From positions 1-21,255 of the forward strand of contig CALMYW010000294.1 in assembly GCA_937873665.1 (NCBI GenBank): a stretch of DNA of 21,255 nt, given 5' to 3'. The notes under the pieces were generated by a model that was not told the origin of the DNA, made no database searches, and saw nothing but the letters and a program-made list of their open reading frames with translations. Below are positions 7,786-15,439 of this stretch, one piece after another. The DNA is from an uncultured Sphingorhabdus sp. Its GTDB lineage: Bacteria; Pseudomonadota; Alphaproteobacteria; Sphingomonadales; Sphingomonadaceae. Each line of letters begins with the position of its first letter. Within the stretch, counting starts at the first letter, position 1. A program made the position numbers and the translations under genes.

Positions 7786-8607
7786 TTAGAAGTCAGAACC
7801 AGGCTCGACCTGAGTGAGCTGGAAAACCCGCTCCATGATCTCGTCCTGCGAAAGAATGCCGAAGCCGATCGGCATCGGCCGCTTGGTCACACTGTCGAAA
7901 AGCAAAAGCGCCGGAACCTGCCGGTCCGATCCGAGCCCCAGCTTCTCATACTGCCCGGTATCGACCATGTAGTTCGGGAAGACCGATGACGGACCCCCAT
8001 CCATCGAGACCGCAAGAACCGACATCCCATATTTGTCGCTGACGGCCTTCAGGATTGGCGAAAAGACGTCACAAGCGCCGCAGGACGAGGCATAGAAATA
8101 GAACACCCCATATCGCTGCGACAGCTGCGCCATCACAATGTCACGATCGGCTTTACGCGTATCGAGCCAGCTCCGCTTGCCGAGCGTCGAAACAGGGCGC
8201 TGAAGCGTATAATCGAGTCCAGGATCTTGCCACAACGCCCGCTGCCAGACATCTGCGAACATCGAGGAACGATCGAGCTGCTCGCGTTGATAGCGCACAT
8301 ACGCAGTAACATTCTCGGGCGATGGATCGAGGATCGCCGCAGCCTTCATCTCTTCGAGCTGACCAGTGATTGCCGCCAGTCGGTCCTTTGCGGAAACCTG
8401 CGGTGCCTGCGGCGCAATCGTCGGCGCTTTCTCGGTCGGCTTCGGCGCTTCGCAATAGAACCAGGTTCCGAGCTTGCGTTCCTTGCAATAGAAATCATCC
8501 TGGGTCTGGCTAACCTCGACGCCGTCATCCCCCGCAAACGCCGGCGACATGGTCGAAACCAAGACGGCGCACATCGCCGCCATGCTGACAAACCGCTGAG
8601 ACATCAT
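7786..8607 (-). CDS. traF: TraF thioredoxin-fold pilus assembly protein with CxxC
   Basis: A 273-aa periplasmic protein with an N-terminal signal peptide (cleavage near SPAFA, residue 25) and a C-terminal thioredoxin-like domain. The domain carries the motif SSCGACD (Cys176, Cys179) and a VP at 231-232 in the position of the cis-proline loop. TraF is required for F pilus assembly. F TraF has the fold but lacks the CxxC, whereas this protein keeps it and could be redox-active. The ATG at 8607 overlaps the stop of the preceding gene as ATGA; an adjacent ATG at 8604 is equally possible, preceded by AAGGAAGG. TraH follows after 12 nt. Confidence 0.92.
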   Translation of the reverse strand: MMSQRFVSMAAMCAVLVSTMSPAFAGDDGVEVSQTQDDFYCKERKLGTWFYCEAPKPTEKAPTIAPQAPQVSAKDRLAAITGQLEEMKAAAILDPSPENVTAYVRYQREQLDRSSMFADVWQRALWQDPGLDYTLQRPVSTLGKRSWLDTRKADRDIVMAQLSQRYGVFYFYASSCGACDVFSPILKAVSDKYGMSVLAVSMDGGPSSVFPNYMVDTGQYEKLGLGSDRQVPALLLFDSVTKRPMPIGFGILSQDEIMERVFQLTQVEPGSDF

Positions 8608-8984
8608 CCTTCCTTTCCTTCAAATTCCCTGACAATCGAAAGCATCACGGCCACGTCGAGGAGCCCTTTGCCCGCGTCGAGCAAGCGCACCATCGCAACA
8701 TAGAAGCCGCGCACAGCTTCGACGCCGTCCTCCAAGATCGAGAAAAAGCCCTGCTCGACCCGCGCCCAGCCCCGCTCGACCACCGACATCAGCGGTCCCA
8801 TCAGGTGACCGGCGTCGATCTTGGAATCGAACCACCGCGACACATCGCGCGCCACATCGGCCCCTGAAAGCGGCCCCTTGCGGCACAGGCTCATGCCGAC
8901 AAAAAATTCCATCACCGTCATGTCGCCGATGAGCTCGCCTTTCCCAAAGAAAAGCACGTTGTGGTCCATTTTCCCCTCTGTCAT
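8604..8984 (-). CDS. PadR-like winged-helix protein within the tra operon (126 aa)
   Basis: A 126-aa soluble protein without a signal peptide. Residues 22-94 resemble a PadR-type winged helix: TVMEFFVGMSLCRKGPLSGA, then ARDVSRWF, DAGHLMGPLMSVVERGWARV, a short wing and an ILEDGVEAVRGF helix. This parallels the family pattern of GtLYpaL-x-x-L-x-x-GW followed by LTxxG. The call rests on pattern recognition, and a conserved DNA-binding surface cannot be confirmed. The start may be 8984, which overlaps the traN stop as ATGA, or ATG 8969, which has AGAGGGG just upstream. Its stop overlaps the traF start as ATGA. In F, trbE lies between traN and traF; this protein does not resemble it. A role in feedback control of the operon is possible. 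Confidence 0.7.
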   Translation of the reverse strand: MTEGKMDHNVLFFGKGELIGDMTVMEFFVGMSLCRKGPLSGADVARDVSRWFDSKIDAGHLMGPLMSVVERGWARVEQGFFSILEDGVEAVRGFYVAMVRLLDAGKGLLDVAVMLSIVREFEGKEG

Positions 8985-11116
8985 TGTGGGCCCCCCGGCG
9001 GGCCGCCGCGGCTGTAATAATCCTGAATTTTCTGCTGGATCGTCACCATTGCCGCTGCCTCGTCGGGCAAGCGCGCTGCATCCTGGAACTCCGCATAGAT
9101 CTCGGAAAAATCCATTACCGAGAGGTCAAGCTGCTGGAATTCAAAGATCGTGAAGCCTTCGCAAGTGCCGGTTTTGGGCGGACCCCAAGGCTTGCCAATT
9201 TGCGGGCGCCCCTGCTCCTGCAGGATCCGGCTGATCTTAGACTGGAAGCAGCAATAGGCATCCTTACGCGTCACACAGATACCAAGGACCCTGTCAGAGC
9301 AGTAGGTGCCCAATTTGTGGCACAAACCGGCATCATCCTTCTGATCGAGCAATCTCTCAGCGGCACTGCAGATAAACGGCGTCAGGAGCGGAACACCCGA
9401 ACCGGAACAGCAGTTCGACAGGCCAAACACCTTCTTGCTGCAAGTTTCGCGCGTCCCGCTGAACAGCGTCAACGTATTCTCATCAAATTCGGCATTGGCC
9501 TGGCCAAGAGCATTGAGCGCTACGACCGCATCCTTGAACTCATCCGAGGCTTCGCGTTCAACCGTTTCGCAATCGCCATTGACGCAATAGACATCCTCGC
9601 CGCAGATATATTGCGTAGGCTCCGGCGTCGTCCCAGCTATCGGGCAACGATAGACCCGCTCGGCAACAGCGCACCCGTTCGGATTCACCGGATCATCGAG
9701 ACAGATCTCTCGATCAAGCGTGCATTGCGGATTACCCGCCAATTCGGTGCAATCATTTAGCCCGCCGACAACGGTCTGACACATATAGGTTTTGGTATAT
9801 TGCCAGCATGGCCGGCTGACCGCGACCCCGCCGACAATGCGAACCTCATTGGCAGCTGTGCAGGTCTCGGACGAGAACGTGCAACTCCCGAGATCGACGC
9901 TGCAGCTCGCATCCGTCCAGGTTTCGGTAAACCACTTCGACGTCGAGGTCTCAGGCACATGTCCCGCGACATTGCTGGTGCAACTATAAACCTGCTCGGG
10001 CTGCGCAAACTCGGTGCAGACGAGCGACCCCCCGAAAAATGGATCACCGAAGAACTCCCACGTCTTGCAAAGCGTGCGCTCCGGCAGGCCGGTCGCCGCG
10101 GCCGTCGTCAGACTGCATGTATTGTCTGTCGCGAGACCACCGCACTGCTGCAAACCCGTGACATATGCGAGCGGAAAACCAAACGCATCAGTCGTCAGAG
10201 CTTCGGTCAAACCATCATTGTTGCAACGATAGACATTGTTGACCACCTGGAACGCTCCCGGCGGCGGTGGGCGCGCAATCGTCGCATAAAGGTAAGCGTT
10301 GGGATCGGTGACCGTTGCGTCGCAATCATAATAATCAACAGTCAAACCAAAGTCCGGTATCGGCAAGCTCGATGTCAAGCGACACATCGAATTCGATGCG
10401 AGCGCCGTACATCCATCAAACCCAAATGATTTGACGCACAGATATTGATAGGTGAACTCGTTCCACTCAGCGACCGTGAGATCACGGGTACAGCTCTGCG
10501 GCTGATCGACCACGCCCGTGCCGACGTTGCAGGTCCACTCCGCGTAATTGGCCGAACCTCCACCAGGGGGAAGGGGAACACAGCTGCCATCGGCGCCCCC
10601 CAGGACTTCGCCTTCCAGATATGTCGAAGGATCGGACTCGACATCGATGGCCCGCTGGATATCCGACCGAGCCACGGGCACAACAGGCCGATTGGGATCG
10701 TGAACCGTGGCAAAGCCTTCACTCGAAACAGCAGCACTTGCGCCAGCGCCCGAAAGACCCGCAGGGTTATCATAGTAGGTCGAAGCCCCAGGATAGGCGC
10801 CAGTGTAATTGGGCACTTGGCCGACCGCATCCGGCGCCTGGGTGAGCCCCTGAACTTCCGTTCTCTTGGCACCACCAAATGACCGAGCTTCTGCGTCGGC
10901 CTCTTCTCGCGTCATCGTCGGGAGCGGCGCTGCCGGTGGAGGCCCGGGCGTCGGCAGCGGCGGTGCAACAGCGGGCGGCAAAGGCGGAACATCTTCGATT
11001 ACATCATCGGGCGGCGGAATATAAACTTGCGCGAATGCTCCCTGGCCGACGACCGATATCGCCAGCGTCATCGCGATAGCCAAACCGCGACCGATAAAAA
11101 GAGCGCCAAGCTTCAT
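8981..11116 (-). CDS. traN: TraN outer-membrane mating-pair stabilisation adhesin
   Basis: A 711-aa secreted protein with a signal peptide ending AFA at residue 29 and a proline-rich stretch at about 32-68. I count about 36 cysteines, from residue 180 onward, typical of TraN, whose loops are held by disulfides. TraN sits in the donor outer membrane and, in F-like plasmids, recognises recipient porins, giving species preference. It is longer than F TraN (about 600 aa), mostly through the proline-rich N-terminal region. The C-terminal part (CSKKVFGLSNCCSGSGVPLL to AYCCFQSKISRILQEQGRPQ) is the family's most recognisable block. The start is 3 nt after the trbC stop, with only a weak AAGG upstream. 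Confidence 0.93.
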   Translation of the reverse strand: MKLGALFIGRGLAIAMTLAISVVGQGAFAQVYIPPPDDVIEDVPPLPPAVAPPLPTPGPPPAAPLPTMTREEADAEARSFGGAKRTEVQGLTQAPDAVGQVPNYTGAYPGASTYYDNPAGLSGAGASAAVSSEGFATVHDPNRPVVPVARSDIQRAIDVESDPSTYLEGEVLGGADGSCVPLPPGGGSANYAEWTCNVGTGVVDQPQSCTRDLTVAEWNEFTYQYLCVKSFGFDGCTALASNSMCRLTSSLPIPDFGLTVDYYDCDATVTDPNAYLYATIARPPPPGAFQVVNNVYRCNNDGLTEALTTDAFGFPLAYVTGLQQCGGLATDNTCSLTTAAATGLPERTLCKTWEFFGDPFFGGSLVCTEFAQPEQVYSCTSNVAGHVPETSTSKWFTETWTDASCSVDLGSCTFSSETCTAANEVRIVGGVAVSRPCWQYTKTYMCQTVVGGLNDCTELAGNPQCTLDREICLDDPVNPNGCAVAERVYRCPIAGTTPEPTQYICGEDVYCVNGDCETVEREASDEFKDAVVALNALGQANAEFDENTLTLFSGTRETCSKKVFGLSNCCSGSGVPLLTPFICSAAERLLDQKDDAGLCHKLGTYCSDRVLGICVTRKDAYCCFQSKISRILQEQGRPQIGKPWGPPKTGTCEGFTIFEFQQLDLSVMDFSEIYAEFQDAARLPDEAAAMVTIQQKIQDYYSRGGPPGGPQ

Positions 11117-11119
11117 TGC

Positions 11120-11863
11120 TCAACGGCCTTTCCGGAGATTGGCCAGCGCGATCGCAGACACGCCAGCCCCTGCCCCCCGGCCACCGGCAAAGCTCTCGAG
11201 AACATATTCGACGGTGACGTTTCCGACCATCTTGTCGTGATCCGGGATCGCACTGGTGCAGTCGAAACCATCACACAGCTCATAATCACGCGACACGGCC
11301 ACGAACGTCGGCACAGTCCGCACGTTAAACGCACGGAACAGCCGAGGATCGATTGCCAGATGCTGTTCCTGCGCCTCGCTCGAGACGACCTTTTTCAAGC
11401 CCTCCCCAAACGCCTTGGGGCTATTCTGCGGAAACCCGCGAAACACGACCACACCCCCCGCCCTCGTCACATCGGCGATCAACGCCTTGAGCGAAGCTTC
11501 GGGCATCGACAAACTGACAAAGGCGACGAACAAGGGCCCATCACCGAATGGCTGGTGCGTATTCGCTGCGGCGCCTGCGAGCATCTCGTCGAAATCGACA
11601 GGCCCATCAGGTCCTTTGGGCAAAGTGGCAGGATCGATCTTCGCGACCGCTTCCATCCCCTGCTTGCGCAAATCCTCGGCATCGCTGTGAAACTCATCTC
11701 CGCGGCGAACCACAGTGTCGACGAACACCTGCGCATCGACGGCCTCTTCGCGAGCCGCCGCTTTAACCTTGTCGAGATCGAGGCCATCGATAGTCTGGGC
11801 GACGACAGCCGACGCTCCGGCCAGCGCGAAAAAGGCGACGATTCCGGTCCGGGTAAATTTCAT
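11120..11863 (-). CDS. trbC: TrbC (F-type) periplasmic pilus assembly protein
   Basis: A 247-aa protein of the F-type TrbC family, a periplasmic partner of TraW needed for pilus assembly. The signal peptide ends near AVVA (residue 22). The family core is visible as LFVAFVSLSMPEASLKALIA then GGVVVFRGFPQNS, with NVRTVPTFVAV as the late thioredoxin-fold strand. There is no CxxC at the usual redox position, but LCDGFDC contains two cysteines. The start overlaps the upstream gene as ATGA, with GGGAG 7 nt upstream. It precedes traN, as in F, but trbC is fused to traW in some other systems; here they are separate. Confidence 0.92.
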   Translation of the reverse strand: MKFTRTGIVAFFALAGASAVVAQTIDGLDLDKVKAAAREEAVDAQVFVDTVVRRGDEFHSDAEDLRKQGMEAVAKIDPATLPKGPDGPVDFDEMLAGAAANTHQPFGDGPLFVAFVSLSMPEASLKALIADVTRAGGVVVFRGFPQNSPKAFGEGLKKVVSSEAQEQHLAIDPRLFRAFNVRTVPTFVAVSRDYELCDGFDCTSAIPDHDKMVGNVTVEYVLESFAGGRGAGAGVSAIALANLRKGR

Positions 11864-12102
11864 TTTGCATCTCCCGCCAAGCGTTCAACGCGGTGATCGA
11901 CGGCGAATCGAGTCTCGGAGCGCCGCCGACCGAGCCGATCCGAGGCGACCTCAAACCCCGACACAGACACAGCGCCAAACGGATCTACGGCCAGCGTCGT
12001 CCTCTCAGGCGGACCGCCCAACGCCTCAATGCCAAACAGGCACACCGCCGTAAGCGACACCGAGATGCCGAGCAGCGAAAAGCAATACAGGTTCCAGCTC
12101 AT
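11860..12102 (-). CDS. Small single-pass membrane protein (80 aa), unassigned
   Basis: An 80-aa protein with one N-terminal hydrophobic helix (about residues 5-26) and a polar, basic C-terminal half. No family is recognised. ATG 12102 is chosen because a TGAGGG lies 5 nt upstream and the preceding traU stop is only 8 nt away; the longer in-frame extension into traU is a shadow. Its TGA overlaps the trbC ATG. The position between traU and trbC and the coupling suggest a small accessory inner-membrane component of the transfer apparatus, which is inference. Confidence 0.65.
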   Translation of the reverse strand: MSWNLYCFSLLGISVSLTAVCLFGIEALGGPPERTTLAVDPFGAVSVSGFEVASDRLGRRRSETRFAVDHRVERLAGDAK

Positions 12103-12110
12103 CTCGACCC

Positions 12111-13133
12111 TCACAACATGCAGCAATTGCGTTTGCGCCAGACCAGGTAGCCAAAGTCTTCGCCCTTCACGGGGTAAGACTTGCCCGTCTGCGGAATGAT
12201 CGTCGTCGCACCAACAGGCGCACAGGCGTAGCGCCCTTTCACTGTCGGGATCGGATTGGTCATCTGCAGCCGGTATTGCTGCTTGCGCATCACCGGCATC
12301 AAATATTTGTTGCACAGAGCCTTCGAGCCCATTGTTCCCCAGGCCAGACCTTGACGATGCACCTTGTAGAGCATCCGCTCAGCAACGAGCCGCGACGCCT
12401 GCACTTGCGTGACGTGCGAGGCCACATGACCATTCAACGGATACATTCCGCCATTGCACCCCGCACACCAGAACAACTGATCGATCGGAAGCTTCGCCGT
12501 TGCGGCGACGCAATCAGCAGCGCAGGCGGCAACGGCAATCGGATTGGCGAACAACGCGACTTCAGGATTGATGATCGAGGTGAGCGAAGAATCCTGCCAA
12601 AGCGGATCAATCTCGGTCACATAGGCGACATCGAACGTCGTCTGCTCGAAGCACAGAAAATCGACGAGGATCTCCATCCAGTAGAGCAGAGGGTAAATGT
12701 AATAGTGCGATTGCCACTGGGAGGAATTCTGAGCCTTACCGCCGACCTGCGAGCGCCCCTGGACATGACCATTCCCAATATCGAACCCGGGATTCAGCTT
12801 CAAACCGCCGAGGTTGGGAAAGCACCACGCCTTGTTGGTGACGTCGACGAGCCTTACAGGCTCCCAGAACCCGACCGAAATGCCAATACGGGGGATCGGA
12901 CTTCCGCAAGCACAAACCGGAAACGACGGATTTTTCGGATCCGGACGACCACCCTTCCAGATCGACAAGCCGCCAATCGACAACGGGAACAAACACGACC
13001 AGCAAACGTCCGAAATCGGATTCACGAACTTGCCGTGACACGCCGCCGATTGGGCATTCGCCGGCGCAACACCGATCCCGGCGATAGCAAGCAGCGCCAA
13101 GAAGCCGAGGACAAGGCGTATCAAGCCCTTCAT
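12111..13133 (-). CDS. traU: TraU conjugative DNA transfer and pilus assembly protein
   Basis: A 340-aa periplasmic protein with a signal peptide ending ANA at residue 27, close to F TraU (330 aa). TraU works with TraW, TraF, TraH and TrbC and is needed more for DNA transfer than for pilus formation. Family blocks seen include ISDVCWSCLFPLSIGG, IPRIGISVGFWEPVRLVDVT, and CAGCNGGMYPLNGHV. It has about 15 cysteines, many in CxC or CxxC arrangement. The start overlaps the stop of the preceding 88-aa gene as ATGA; the ribosome binding site is weak (GGGCAGG directly before ATG), which fits coupled translation. Confidence 0.95.
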   Translation of the reverse strand: MKGLIRLVLGFLALLAIAGIGVAPANAQSAACHGKFVNPISDVCWSCLFPLSIGGLSIWKGGRPDPKNPSFPVCACGSPIPRIGISVGFWEPVRLVDVTNKAWCFPNLGGLKLNPGFDIGNGHVQGRSQVGGKAQNSSQWQSHYYIYPLLYWMEILVDFLCFEQTTFDVAYVTEIDPLWQDSSLTSIINPEVALFANPIAVAACAADCVAATAKLPIDQLFWCAGCNGGMYPLNGHVASHVTQVQASRLVAERMLYKVHRQGLAWGTMGSKALCNKYLMPVMRKQQYRLQMTNPIPTVKGRYACAPVGATTIIPQTGKSYPVKGEDFGYLVWRKRNCCML

Positions 13134-13396
13134 CCTGCCCGCTCGAGTACGAAATCGTCGTCGGCCCGATTCTTCCTACGAAAGTAAAGCCAGCCATGAA
13201 GGGGCGTTGCGAGCGTCAGGATAAGGACCGCCAGGGCTCCCCAATTACCGAACAAATCGACGATTGGCCGAATGAGCAACACACCTATCCCGAGCGCGGA
13301 ACACAGGCCCATCCAGACGAACCGCATCAGCCTAAGTTGACCGGTCTCGGGCGCAGCCTGAGGCGTCATCATATGCTTTAAGAGACCGCTGCTCAC
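13130..13396 (-). CDS. Small two-helix membrane protein (88 aa), unassigned
   Basis: An 88-aa protein with two hydrophobic helices (about 26-46 and 50-71) and a charged C-terminal tail (RRKNRADDDFVLERAG). No family is recognised. I chose the GTG at 13396 because GGAGG at 13403-13407 lies 6 nt upstream and the GTG overlaps the traW stop as GTGA; the internal double ATG at 13372 has no ribosome binding site. Its stop overlaps the traU start as ATGA. It sits between traW and traU, which are adjacent in F, so it looks like an insertion specific to this lineage. Confidence 0.68.
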   Translation of the reverse strand: MSSGLLKHMMTPQAAPETGQLRLMRFVWMGLCSALGIGVLLIRPIVDLFGNWGALAVLILTLATPLHGWLYFRRKNRADDDFVLERAG

Positions 13397-14046
13397 GAGG
13401 CACCTCCCCTGTCGATCGGAACTTCCGAAACCCGCAAATTCTCCCCGGCACCGACCACCACAGCCGGCGTATGCCGAATCCCGAATTTTGAGGTCAGCTG
13501 GCCCCCCTGATCGAAATAGAACCGCCGCTGATAGGGTTTCATCAAATCGAACGGAGAGCCTGCAACGAAGACAATCTTCGCGTTGAGTCCCGTGTAGTTC
13601 TTGACGGCCCAATCGACTTCCAAGACACTGTCGCCGTTCACAAAGACGAGCGCCTGGCGCATCTCGACCAACGCGAGCGGATTCACCTTCTGGCCCCGCG
13701 CAGCGATCACATTGCCTTTCTGATCTCGGATATCGTCCTCGACCACCATCGAGGGGTCGTGGAGCCATTCACGGCGACTGATCGCCGGTCCAATGCCCTC
13801 GACAGGCTTCGGCCGCCGGACGCTCTTGACCGCCTGCTCGCGCATCTGTTCCTGCAGGCGCTCGATACCTCCGGTCGCTTCAAGATGCCGCAACCGGCTC
13901 TCGATTACGGCCAACATGTCATCCTCAATGATCGGGAAAGTCTGCCCCATCTGACCATAGTCCGCAGCTGACACCTTGGTGACCAACGGCCAACCAACCG
14001 CAAGACCGACGGCGCAAACGCCGGAGAAGACTACAGCGCGCCTCAC
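13393..14046 (-). CDS. traW: TraW periplasmic pilus assembly protein
   Basis: A 217-aa protein, close to F TraW (210 aa), with a signal peptide ending near VSA (residue 27). TraW is periplasmic, interacts with TrbC and is required for pilus assembly. Recognisable parts include TFPIIEDDML near the mature N terminus, an RREWLHDPS segment, VNPLALVEMRQALVFVNGD, and a C-terminal KFGIRHTPAVVV that looks like a thioredoxin-type strand and cis-Pro loop. Start GTG 14046 overlaps the preceding peptidase stop as GTGA, with GGAG about 10 nt upstream. Confidence 0.93.
   Translation of the reverse strand: MRRAVVFSGVCAVGLAVGWPLVTKVSAADYGQMGQTFPIIEDDMLAVIESRLRHLEATGGIERLQEQMREQAVKSVRRPKPVEGIGPAISRREWLHDPSMVVEDDIRDQKGNVIAARGQKVNPLALVEMRQALVFVNGDSVLEVDWAVKNYTGLNAKIVFVAGSPFDLMKPYQRRFYFDQGGQLTSKFGIRHTPAVVVGAGENLRVSEVPIDRGGAS
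13401..13408 (-). promoter_or_regulatory. Ribosome binding site deciding the GTG start of the 88-aa gene
   Basis: The minus strand reads GGGGAGGTG just before CCTC and the GTG start at 13396. It lies inside the last codons of traW, and the GTG shares two bases with the traW TGA. This supports translational coupling and the non-ATG start. Confidence 0.6.
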
Positions 14047-14561
14047 AGGATCGGCACTCCGGTTCCGACAATCCGGTCAGCACACACGAATCCGATATCA
14101 GCATAGCGACTATCGAAACCGTCCTTGTGCGGCGTACCAAGATAGTAGCACTTAGCAGGAATCACCCCAACCGGCCCAGGAGTGAGCGCTTCGCCGCGTT
14201 TGGTAGCAGGCTTCAGCCGACCTACAGGTTTGCCGTTGACGGCGACATCGCTCCCGACCCGCGAGACAACATCGCCGGGCACGCCATAGGCAATCTTCGT
14301 AAAAGGCGCTGTATCCTTGCCGAAATGGCTCACCACAATCGGAGATTTCGGAGGTGCGAACACAACGAAGTCGCCCCGCTTCGGGACCTGCTTGCGCTCG
14401 ACAAAAAAGGCCCAATTCGGAAGCGACTCCGTTGTGTTGATCAACAGCCCGTGACTGTCACGCCAATCGGTAAGCGCCTGGCTCCCGGCAAGGATGATTG
14501 CCAGGAAACCGATCGCGGCCCACTGCCGACGTGCTGCCGATCTCTCAGTTGACTGCTCCAC
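14043..14561 (-). CDS. S26-family signal peptidase (TraF/TrhF-type, conjugative)
   Basis: A 172-aa inner-membrane peptidase. A helix at about 13-31 anchors it. Ser46 in ESLPNWAFF is the likely nucleophile and Lys89 in FTKIAYGVPGD the general base; the closing box is FDSRYADIG (149-157). These match plasmid S26 peptidases such as RP4 TraF and the R27 proteins that process pilin. F itself relies on the host LepB. The substrate is probably the pilin, encoded outside the window. I chose GTG 14561 because GGAGG lies 5 nt upstream; the longer in-frame extension is a shadow of trbI. It overlaps the trbI end by 17 nt and the traW start by 4 nt. I leave the symbol empty to avoid confusion with F-type traF. 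Confidence 0.88.
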   Translation of the reverse strand: MEQSTERSAARRQWAAIGFLAIILAGSQALTDWRDSHGLLINTTESLPNWAFFVERKQVPKRGDFVVFAPPKSPIVVSHFGKDTAPFTKIAYGVPGDVVSRVGSDVAVNGKPVGRLKPATKRGEALTPGPVGVIPAKCYYLGTPHKDGFDSRYADIGFVCADRIVGTGVPIL

Positions 14562-15096
14562 CCTGCCCTCCGGCGACTCCGATGGCAGCCGGGTCGACCA
14601 TTGCCGCCCGCATCGAACCCATGACATCGTTCGCCGCAGCTGCCGCCTGTGGCATCTTGACCTTCTTGTAGATATCGCGGCGGAGATCGGCGGTGATGTC
14701 CGGGACATCCCCCGCCAAAACCGCTTCGCCGACCAACACCACCTGCCCCTTGTCGCCGCGCAGCTTGAGATTGCGCTCGACCTCGGACATGAACGCCTTG
14801 GTTTCGGCGGTTACGCGATCGGGCGGCGTCGATGAGCGCGCCTGCGCCTGGACATATTCGCCGACAATGGAGGACAGCTGGACCCGCGCGATCGGCGGCG
14901 TATCCCCGGCGTCGATCACGTTCTTTGTAACCCAGGCACCCCAGAGACCCAACGCCACCACGCCACCGACAATCGCAACCGGCAAAGCGCCGAATCCACG
15001 CGAGCGAACGACCTGTAGCGGAGCTTCAACGGCCGCCTCAGCGGACCCGTTTTCGAAAAGCGGACCAGCGCCTTCTACTTTTTTACCAGTGGCCAT
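14545..15096 (-). CDS. trbI: TrbI (F-type) inner-membrane pilus protein
   Basis: A 183-aa protein with a membrane helix at about 36-57 and a periplasmic C-terminal domain. The segment from IARVQLSSIVGEYV through TKAFMSEVERNLK and VVLVGEAVLAGDVPDIT matches F-type TrbI, which affects pilus extension and retraction. It is larger than F TrbI (128 aa) through N- and C-terminal extensions; the tail is Ala/Gly-rich. ATG 15096 is chosen for an AAGGAG 7 nt upstream. Only one base separates it from the upstream stop. As in F, it lies between traC and traW, though extra genes flank it on both sides. Confidence 0.85.
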   Translation of the reverse strand: MATGKKVEGAGPLFENGSAEAAVEAPLQVVRSRGFGALPVAIVGGVVALGLWGAWVTKNVIDAGDTPPIARVQLSSIVGEYVQAQARSSTPPDRVTAETKAFMSEVERNLKLRGDKGQVVLVGEAVLAGDVPDITADLRRDIYKKVKMPQAAAAANDVMGSMRAAMVDPAAIGVAGGQGGAVN

Positions 15097-15097
15097 C

Positions 15098-15439
15098 TCA
15101 AATCTCCTTGCCGTGAGTGATATTGCGCGGCCGAGAATGCCGCCTGAAAAACGCCGCGAGGACGAACAGCGTGCCGCTCGCGATCCAGAAATTGCGCTGA
15201 AACTCGGCCTGCCTCGCCCCTTCCGCGGCCACGAACCGCGACGCGAGATTGTCAATATGAAGCATCGTCTGCGCGAAGCTAAATTCGCCCAAGAACATGA
15301 AGAACAGCGCCCACAATCCGATGACGCAAGCTGCCGTGACGACAAGCCAACCAGTCCAGGCCAATGCCAAATAGCAGGCTTCGGAAAACGCCTCGCGCCC
15401 GCGCACACTGGCTTCAGAACGATGCTGAAGGGCGATCAT
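15098..15439 (-). CDS. Small two-helix membrane protein (113 aa), unassigned
   Basis: A 113-aa protein with hydrophobic helices at about 22-50 and 84-98, separated by a polar region that should be periplasmic or cytoplasmic depending on topology. No family is recognised. The start overlaps the traC stop as ATGA and is preceded by GGAGG 7 nt upstream, giving strong support. The trbI start follows after one base. In F, trbI directly follows traC, so this gene is extra. A role in anchoring TraC or the inner-membrane platform is possible but not shown. Confidence 0.75.
   Translation of the reverse strand: MIALQHRSEASVRGREAFSEACYLALAWTGWLVVTAACVIGLWALFFMFLGEFSFAQTMLHIDNLASRFVAAEGARQAEFQRNFWIASGTLFVLAAFFRRHSRPRNITHGKEI

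Noticed and set aside
14562..14708. Upstream in-frame extension of the S26 peptidase
   Set aside because: It is Arg/Ser-rich, lies wholly inside trbI, and the GTG at 14561 has a good ribosome binding site.
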